In this document: piece by piece, positions 1 through 5,622 of the stretch
How positions within the stretch are numbered: the stretch's first letter is position 1
How the letters are laid out: each line of letters opens with the position of its first letter
From: Candidatus Rifleibacteriota bacterium
Lineage (GTDB): Bacteria; Riflebacteria; Ozemobacteria; Ozemobacterales; Ozemobacteraceae
Assembly (NCBI GenBank): GCA_029560455.1
Contig: JAKQKW010000276.1
Span: 1 to 5,622, forward strand
DNA length: 5,622 nucleotides
Direction of reading: 5' to 3'
Notes under the pieces: model-generated
The model's input: only the letters and a program-made list of their open reading frames with translations
Told to the model about the DNA's origin: nothing
Databases searched by the model: none
Made by a program: the position numbers and the translations under genes

Positions 1-1
1 G

Positions 2-2854
2 GCCCGGGTTGTTTACGGCCTTCTGTTGCCGGCCGGTCTGCTTTACGTAGCCATGTTCAGCCATTACAGTCTGGTGCGCGAGCGTCAGGTTCTTGAATGG
101 CGCGAAAAAATGCGCGACTCGCTCGATCAGATCAGCAAATATCACTCTGACGACAAATACTTTCATGGCATGCTGCAGGCTGATTTTCGCAGGGCCGACA
201 GCTCAGCCAGTCCGCTGCAGGAATGCCATCGGCGCCTGAAATATTATAAGTCCAGATATCCCGGTATGTTCAGATTTACAGTCTATGACTCGACCGGGCG
301 CATTCTCGACGAAATGTCTGATGAAAAGCGTTTTCAGTATGTCTTTAAAGGCATGCATCGGGTTATTGCAAGCGTTAAGGCGCATGTAGCTGAAGTCATC
401 ATTCCTTATCCCGATCGTCTCGATGACGTGCGCAGCCGTATCGGTCTATTGCGTGGCTATTTTGGGCAGTTTCTCATGGAAAAGCATCTGAGCCTGCCTC
501 TGCTTGAAGGTTATCTTGGCAGTTGTATAAGAGCCAGTGAAGAACCTGAAAAGGCACTGCTCTGGTATCAGAGACTGAACAATTTTACGATCATAGCTTT
601 TATTCATCGAGATTTGATCGGACGTGACATCGGTCCGCGACTGATCGTCGATCGTTACAATCAGAGTGGTGAGGCGATACGGCTTGGTTTGTTCGATACT
701 CAGCAGATGAATGTTTATGGTATCGATCGCCATCAGAACGAGCTGGTCATTCAGGCAAACGCTTACGCCAATTCAGCGGTAGAGTTTGTCGAAAATGAGC
801 ATAGCCTGATCTTTTTCAGGCAGATTTCGCCGCGTCTCGTTGTGTTTTCTCTGCTCGACAAACAGATGAATCTGATTCATCCCGAGCGGGCAACAGCCGA
901 ATTCATGCTGCGAATGATTCGCTGGCTTATCCTGACGGCTTTCATTATCTGGTGTCTCAGCCTGCGTTCAGCTGATTTTGCTTTGTCGATAAGACAGAAA
1001 CTTCTGCTGCTTTTTTTGTTTGCCAATGGGTTGCCCATGCTGATTCTGGCGGCCACTGCCTATGAATTTTTCGAGCAGAAAAAAAACTCTCTTATCAATG
1101 CCACGCACGATCAGTCTGTGCGCATCATCAAACAGTTCGACAACGGTTATCCTGATGGTCGCGAACGAATGGCAGGTCTGATTTCAGATTACGTCAGCAA
1201 AAAGAATCGCCATTATGGCAACAGAAAATGGCCAGATGATGAGATTGCCAGTCTTAAAAAATTCATTCTTACCTTCAATCCGGGCGAAAGTTACATCTAC
1301 GACTGCGATGGCAACCAGATTCTGCACGCCGGCAGCGAAGCTCTGCCCAACTCGGTAAAGATCATCAGGGATTTTTTCAAGGGTGCTCTCGAATTTTTTA
1401 ACCATGCTGACGCAGATTTTGTCGGAGCCCGACGAACCATGCTTGAGAAGATCACTGATGATGGTGGTCTTTATGCTGGAGTTCTCGAACAGCTTGGCAA
1501 TATCAGCCCGCAAAATTTTGGCTCAGGTCTGCGCTGGACCTATCTGGAGATGTTGGGTGACCGATCACGTCATGATTCGTGGGGATTTCTGGTAATTTCG
1601 TGGCGCCCCGGCGATTTGCAACGCACCTTTCTTAACCAGCATCTCGAAGAGGTTAATCGTCAGATCAGCCCGCGAAAACTGCTGGTAATGGAAAAAGGCA
1701 CTGAAACCATATTTCCTCTGAATGCTCAACATCATCGCCAGGTGCGCAACTTGATGCACCTCACGCAGTCACGGAAACTCATTACAGAAAACAATCTTGG
1801 GCTGTCAGGAGAGCACTTCGTTGCAACTTCTCTTGTCGGAATCGAGCTTTCTGATGCCATCATCATGACATTGTATCCGAGCTCGATCATTCTTGGCGAA
1901 ATCGAAGAGTTGCGCCGGGGTGTAATTCTGGCCGGTCTTTTGAGTTTTTTCATCGTGCTGGTAATCGTCAGGTTTTTTTCGGGTCGTCTGTTGCGCCCGG
2001 TTAATGCGCTTTCACAGGGTATGCGCTCGATTGCGCGGCGCGATTTTAAATACCGCATCGACTATGCTTCGGGAGATGAGTTCGGTAAGCTAACCTCGGC
2101 TTTTAATTCAACCATCGCCGGCATGCATGAACTGGCGGTTGGCACTGCCGTTCAAGAGAGCCTGCTGCCCCCGGGCAGAGAGCAGTTCGGTCACGTCAGT
2201 CTTTTTGCCCGCTCAATTTTTATGAGCAAAATGGGTGGCGACTATTTTGATTACTTTAAAGTCAATGAACAACGCTTTGGTGTCTATTTTGGCGATGTCG
2301 CCGGGCACGGTATTCCGGCTGCTCTGGTCATGTCGATGGCAAAGGCAGTAGTAGCCTCTTCTGAAGAGGCCAGAAAGGCCGGGCCGGCCGAGCTGCTCAA
2401 GAGCGCCAACTCGCTGTTTCTGCACCTCAAATCAAGAGGCTGGAAACGCATGATGACAGCGCTCTGCCTCGAAGTGAATCATCAGACAGGTGAATTCAGG
2501 GTAGCCAATGCCGGGCAATGTTACCCGGTCGTTGTGAGTGCTGCCCGCGATAAAGTCGATTACGTTAAGGTTGTTGGAATGCCGCTCGGCAGCCAGGCGC
2601 GCAAACCCTATTCTGAAATCAGCGGCCGGCTTATGCCTGGCGATTCACTGATTCTTTATACCGATGGCATAATCGAGGCTACTAATGCCATGGGCGATGC
2701 CTTCGACTTTGCGCGTTTTGAAAAGTTGTTGCTGGCAACCTGGCATACTGATCTGGAAACCTGGTGGGAAGGCATTTACCGCGGTTATCAGGGCTGGGCT
2801 GCCGCACAGGATGATGATATCACCTTTCTGATGCTGAGATATGATAATGACTGA
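2..2854 (+). CDS. Membrane-bound SpoIIE/RsbU-family PP2C phosphatase with two extracytoplasmic sensor domains and HAMP (5' partial)
   Basis: Predicted sensor phosphatase that would remove phosphate from a Ser/Thr of a STAS-type anti-sigma antagonist in the cytoplasm; the target is inferred from the family and not seen here. The frame is open from base 2. A TTG at 26 and an ATG at 53 lie inside or after the first membrane helix, so the true start is upstream; alignment with the next gene suggests about 14 residues are missing. Numbering from the codon at 26: helix 1 ends near residue 12; extracytoplasmic domain 1 about 15-297, with a Cache-like VYDSTG at 86-91; helix 2 about 298-312; helix 3 about 325-345; extracytoplasmic domain 2 about 350-630, with YDCDG at 425-429; helix 4 about 631-650; HAMP about 652-705 with DEFGKL at 684-689; then the VQESLLP linker and the phosphatase domain to 942. 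Catalytic motifs are intact: GGDYFD (D739, D742), GDVAGHG (D757), YTDG (D880) and DDDIT (D930/D931). A Trp-rich stretch (W906, W913, W914, W924) precedes the last motif. The fold and phosphatase class are near certain; the ligand is unknown. Confidence 0.95.
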   Translation, partial: ARVVYGLLLPAGLLYVAMFSHYSLVRERQVLEWREKMRDSLDQISKYHSDDKYFHGMLQADFRRADSSASPLQECHRRLKYYKSRYPGMFRFTVYDSTGRILDEMSDEKRFQYVFKGMHRVIASVKAHVAEVIIPYPDRLDDVRSRIGLLRGYFGQFLMEKHLSLPLLEGYLGSCIRASEEPEKALLWYQRLNNFTIIAFIHRDLIGRDIGPRLIVDRYNQSGEAIRLGLFDTQQMNVYGIDRHQNELVIQANAYANSAVEFVENEHSLIFFRQISPRLVVFSLLDKQMNLIHPERATAEFMLRMIRWLILTAFIIWCLSLRSADFALSIRQKLLLLFLFANGLPMLILAATAYEFFEQKKNSLINATHDQSVRIIKQFDNGYPDGRERMAGLISDYVSKKNRHYGNRKWPDDEIASLKKFILTFNPGESYIYDCDGNQILHAGSEALPNSVKIIRDFFKGALEFFNHADADFVGARRTMLEKITDDGGLYAGVLEQLGNISPQNFGSGLRWTYLEMLGDRSRHDSWGFLVISWRPGDLQRTFLNQHLEEVNRQISPRKLLVMEKGTETIFPLNAQHHRQVRNLMHLTQSRKLITENNLGLSGEHFVATSLVGIELSDAIIMTLYPSSIILGEIEELRRGVILAGLLSFFIVLVIVRFFSGRLLRPVNALSQGMRSIARRDFKYRIDYASGDEFGKLTSAFNSTIAGMHELAVGTAVQESLLPPGREQFGHVSLFARSIFMSKMGGDYFDYFKVNEQRFGVYFGDVAGHGIPAALVMSMAKAVVASSEEARKAGPAELLKSANSLFLHLKSRGWKRMMTALCLEVNHQTGEFRVANAGQCYPVVVSAARDKVDYVKVVGMPLGSQARKPYSEISGRLMPGDSLILYTDGIIEATNAMGDAFDFARFEKLLLATWHTDLETWWEGIYRGYQGWAAAQDDDITFLMLRYDND
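2831..2854 (+). promoter_or_regulatory. Overlapping stop/start junction with weak ribosome binding site (translational coupling)
   Basis: The ATG of the second gene (2847-2849) lies inside the last codons of the first, whose TGA is 2852-2854, giving an 8-base overlap. The only Shine-Dalgarno-like sequence is a weak TGAGA at 2835-2839, about 7 bases before the ATG. An ATG at 2841 is too close to it. The overlap and weak site suggest that ribosomes finishing the first gene restart on the second, which would tie the amounts of the two proteins together. Coupling is inferred from the arrangement. Confidence 0.6.
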
Positions 2855-5622
2855 CACCGATAAGCGAAAATGCATGGCAAACTGGCTGACGTTTGCATTT
2901 TTTGCGGTAGTTGTACCACTGCTGGTGGCATGGCAGACATTTGTCTATCTCGAAAAGCTGCATGCCGAGTCTTCCTTGCGCCGCTACCAGATCAAAGCTG
3001 CCGATACCCTTGAAAACCTGCGGGTGTCGGCCGATGCCAACCTGTATATCTGTTCCCTGATGAATCGAACCTTTCAGAATGCGAAAAATCCCGGACAGCT
3101 CAAAGATGATCTGGAAAAATTACGCAGCAGCAGTGGTATGCAGTTTGAATACATGATCTGGGATAAAAACGGCAACATTCATTCAGCTGATTTTGACTGG
3201 CGCAGTACCGGCGCTGATATGCGCTATGCCTGGGAGACGCTCACCGGTATCGGCAGGCGCAAGATCGAGGTGGCCGATGCCAGCGCAACCAGCAATCTGC
3301 GCAAGATTTTCGGACCGCAGTTTTTTCCCGAGCTTTACCATCGATGCTATTCTGGAAGAAACATAGCTCTTATTCTATCCGACAGCTCTCTGCAGAAAAA
3401 ACTATCCTGGATCAGAATGCGACAGCACATGGGTCTGGCCGCTTTTTTTGACCACGATGTGGTCAGGGGTGTGCCTGGCCTCAAATTCTTTATAAATGCG
3501 GTTGCCAGCAGCTCTGACATGAGAATCGGGGTTGTGAATGCAGAAAACTGGCTGGGTGTCGGCCCCTCAGATTTTTCAAAACCTGAAATGGCGGCTATCA
3601 GCAGCAGCTATGAGAACCCCGTCAGAATACGTGACTGGTATGTTTTTAAAAATGCTCTGAAAAAAGACTTGTGCGGCGTCTGTTACATAGATGCTGACAG
3701 CATTGAACGACTTGTAATAAATAAATGGGCCTGGCTGCTTATTGGTTTCCTCGTGGCTTTGGCACTGTATATTCTCTGGCGCAGTTATCAGGTTATCTGC
3801 TGTGGCAGCAGCCTCAGTCTTAATATCAGAAAACAGCTGATAGTTCTTTTTGTGCTGTCGAACGCGATTTCACTTCTGATAATGGCGCTGATCGGGCATG
3901 ATTATCTCGGGCAATACCGACTGTATTTGCAAACCGAAAGCTTCAGCCAGGGCGTTACCTATCTGCAGAATATCGACGAAATGTTTGTCGGCGAATATTC
4001 ACGCCAGCTGCGAAGAATGCGCAAATCTCTCAGTATTCTCGAAAAGCGCCTGAAGAACCATCGCCCCGACCGCAACAACATCATGGAGTTTCTGAGTGCG
4101 CAGTCTGGCGATCATTTCAGACTTTTTCTTATCGGCAGCAGCACTCCCTACATTGGCAGCGAGCTCGGAATCATGAAAGACGGCAAGTTCGTCGAAAATA
4201 TCCATATTGACTGGGCTCGTTACAGCTCGATGCAGACGCTTGTCGATTCTATGGGCAAGCTGGGTCAGTATTATCTGGCGCTGCTCAATCGCACGCCGAT
4301 TTCTGAAATGATGATGGCGCAGGTCGAGCTTATTGCAGAATCGCTTGGGCAGCTCCGGCCCCTCGAAATGTTTCAGGAGTTTTTTGCTGCTACCGGCTCC
4401 TTCTGGCAGTGGGGAATGGGCTTTCGCTATTTTCCTGCCTATATCGATCTTCTCAGAGATCCTGACAGCGGGCTGGCCAACTATGTGTTTCTTTATTTGT
4501 GGAACGCCGACAGGTTGCACCGGCATTATATAAACCAGCTTATCACCGATTTTAACCGTAATCCGATCGGAATCAAGGTAATGGCGGTCGATGAAAACTT
4601 CTTTTACTCGAACCCGCCAGAACTGCTCGAAGATCAGCAATTGCGTCTCTACTCAGCTAAACTACGCGAGAGATCTGGCGTCGAAATCGAATTTTGCGAC
4701 TGGGAAGGCGAACAGCACCTGCTTATGGGACTTAAATGCACGTCAATAGATACTATTCGTCTGATCGGGCTTTATCCTGCTTCGGCCATAGACCGCAAGG
4801 TTACCCGAAAAAAGCAGATCTTCGTAGCTCTGGCGATTGTAAGTATTCTGGTTTCTCTTGCCATGGGGCTTTTTGTTTCGCGTTCGATCCTGATTCCTCT
4901 GGCCGAATTACAACGCGGCATCGCGGCTCTGCAGAAACGCGATTTTGCCTTCCGACTGGCTGATCTTGGCGGTGATGAATTCGGCAACCTCGCCAGAGTA
5001 TTCAACACTACGCTTGTTGATCTCGAAGAACTCCAGGTCGCCTCTACCGTTCAGGAAAAGCTCAGCGACAATATGTCTGAAGTGGCTCAATCTGGCAAAC
5101 TGAAGTGGTTTGCCGCCAGCTCCAGCCAGTACCGTTTTGCCGGCGACTATCTTGCGGTTGAGCGATTGTCTGATGAGAAGATAATGATTCTTCTTGGCGA
5201 TGTAGCCGGTTCGGGTATCGGCGTCAGCCTTATCGTTGCTTTTGTTAAAGCTGCTCTTTTACAACTGAAACACTTGTATGGCCAGCCGGAGCAACTTCTG
5301 TTACGCCTCGACTTTCTGCTGCGCGAACTCAGCAACAGAGCCGGTCGCAAATGCATGACGATGCAGTGTGCGCTGCTTGATTGTCAGAAAGCTGAAGTCA
5401 CTGTTGCCAATGCCGGACATTGTTTCCCAGTAACAGTCAATCTGGCCGAAGGAAATGCAGAAATTGCCGAAATGCCTTCTACCCCGCTTGCAACCGGAAG
5501 CCGGGTTTCATGTTGTGTCAAGACTTTCAATCTGCGGCCGGGTGAGAGTATTATCCTTTACAGCGGCGGATTTTATCGCAACAGCGAAAATGGTTTTGCC
5601 GATTTTATCAAAGACCTGGTGC
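2847..5622 (+). CDS. Paralogous membrane-bound SpoIIE-like protein with degenerate phosphatase domain (3' partial)
   Basis: The frame is open from ATG 2847 to the window end (925 complete codons, no stop), with about 44 more residues expected by alignment to the upstream gene. An in-frame TGA at 2835-2837 limits the start to ATG 2841, 2847 or 2874; 2847 is preferred for its spacing from a weak TGAGA. Layout: Lys/Arg-rich N-terminus (K6, R7, K8), helix 1 about 13-33, extracytoplasmic domain 1 about 34-292 (Cache-like WDKNG 105-109), helix 2 about 294-311, helix 3 about 331-350 preceded by IRKQL, extracytoplasmic domain 2 about 352-654, helix 4 about 657-677, HAMP about 679-735 (DEFGNL 710-715), PP2C-like domain from about 750. 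This order matches the upstream protein throughout. The phosphatase motifs are altered: AGDYLA keeps D767 but has A770 for Asp; GDVAGSG keeps D785 but has S789 for His; YSGG has G907 where the family has the metal-binding Asp of TDG. Structural motifs such as VANAGH (853-858) and RPGES (897-901) remain, so this is a maintained domain and not debris. It may be a pseudophosphatase, a decoy binding the same STAS partner, or a regulator of its neighbour; activity is unproven either way. Confidence 0.93.
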   Translation, partial: MTDTDKRKCMANWLTFAFFAVVVPLLVAWQTFVYLEKLHAESSLRRYQIKAADTLENLRVSADANLYICSLMNRTFQNAKNPGQLKDDLEKLRSSSGMQFEYMIWDKNGNIHSADFDWRSTGADMRYAWETLTGIGRRKIEVADASATSNLRKIFGPQFFPELYHRCYSGRNIALILSDSSLQKKLSWIRMRQHMGLAAFFDHDVVRGVPGLKFFINAVASSSDMRIGVVNAENWLGVGPSDFSKPEMAAISSSYENPVRIRDWYVFKNALKKDLCGVCYIDADSIERLVINKWAWLLIGFLVALALYILWRSYQVICCGSSLSLNIRKQLIVLFVLSNAISLLIMALIGHDYLGQYRLYLQTESFSQGVTYLQNIDEMFVGEYSRQLRRMRKSLSILEKRLKNHRPDRNNIMEFLSAQSGDHFRLFLIGSSTPYIGSELGIMKDGKFVENIHIDWARYSSMQTLVDSMGKLGQYYLALLNRTPISEMMMAQVELIAESLGQLRPLEMFQEFFAATGSFWQWGMGFRYFPAYIDLLRDPDSGLANYVFLYLWNADRLHRHYINQLITDFNRNPIGIKVMAVDENFFYSNPPELLEDQQLRLYSAKLRERSGVEIEFCDWEGEQHLLMGLKCTSIDTIRLIGLYPASAIDRKVTRKKQIFVALAIVSILVSLAMGLFVSRSILIPLAELQRGIAALQKRDFAFRLADLGGDEFGNLARVFNTTLVDLEELQVASTVQEKLSDNMSEVAQSGKLKWFAASSSQYRFAGDYLAVERLSDEKIMILLGDVAGSGIGVSLIVAFVKAALLQLKHLYGQPEQLLLRLDFLLRELSNRAGRKCMTMQCALLDCQKAEVTVANAGHCFPVTVNLAEGNAEIAEMPSTPLATGSRVSCCVKTFNLRPGESIILYSGGFYRNSENGFADFIKDLV

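Noticed and set aside
26..28. TTG as the start codon of the first gene.
   Set aside because: The frame is open back to base 2 and encodes the first part of a membrane helix (VVYGLLLP). Starting at 26 would remove half of that helix, whereas the paralogue has 10-12 residues before its complete helix.
1010..1020. T-rich run resembling the tail of a terminator.
   Set aside because: It lies within a membrane-helix coding stretch (LLLLFLF) and has no GC-rich hairpin before it.
1079..1087. Run of eight A followed by C as a possible programmed frameshift site.
   Set aside because: The zero frame continues through intact HAMP and phosphatase domains. The -1 frame reaches a TGA at 1153-1155, so slippage would only truncate the protein, and no stimulating structure was noticed.
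1184..1513. Minus-strand open frame of 109 codons, with similar ones at 1732-2058 and 446-733.
   Set aside because: All lie opposite the first gene's membrane and sensor regions, with no domain, no convincing start signal and no independent context. They are shadows of the plus-strand gene.
3999..4640. Minus-strand open frame of 213 codons.
   Set aside because: It lies wholly opposite the second gene, whose plus-strand frame is open for over 2.7 kb and aligns with its paralogue here. The minus-strand product shows no recognisable domain, and its composition looks like the reverse of coding sequence.
2855..5622. Reading the second half as non-coding because no closed plus-strand frame covers it.
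   Set aside because: Codon-by-codon reading in the frame of ATG 2847 meets no stop before the window end, and the product aligns along its length with the upstream protein. The frame looks unclosed only because the stop lies beyond the window.

Overview
The window holds two long plus-strand genes laid head to tail. They overlap by 8 bases and fill essentially the whole sequence, with no intergenic DNA. Both are cut by the window edges: the first lacks its start and the second lacks its stop. No RNA gene, mobile element, CRISPR array or terminator is visible.

Both genes encode large membrane-bound proteins with the same layout: membrane helix, extracytoplasmic domain of about 260-280 residues, membrane helix, short cytoplasmic loop, membrane helix, second extracytoplasmic domain of about 280-300 residues, membrane helix, HAMP linker, and a C-terminal SpoIIE/RsbU-type PP2C (PPM) phosphatase domain. 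Such proteins usually sense something outside the membrane and dephosphorylate a STAS-type anti-sigma-factor antagonist in a partner-switching pathway. No antagonist (RsbV/SpoIIAA-like) or anti-sigma kinase (RsbW/SpoIIAB-like) lies in the window, so the target is unknown.

The first protein keeps every metal-binding aspartate of the family and should be an active phosphatase. The second is a full-length paralogue by alignment, but its phosphatase domain has drifted. The invariant Asp of the TDG motif is Gly, the second Asp of GGDYxD is Ala, and the His of GDVxGHG is Ser. It may be a pseudophosphatase or an enzyme with changed metal use. The pair therefore looks like a translationally coupled active/degenerate sensor set. 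Within each protein the two sensory halves also resemble each other, which suggests a duplication inside the gene followed by duplication of the gene.

Organism: GC content is close to half by eye, and genes are tightly packed with ATG starts. Very large, multi-membrane SpoIIE phosphatases in tandem are typical of bacteria rich in partner-switching signalling, such as Candidatus Riflebacteria, spirochaetes and some other Gram-negative or candidate phyla. Riflebacteria is my best guess from the style of the conserved third membrane segment, but this is recollection and not demonstrated.
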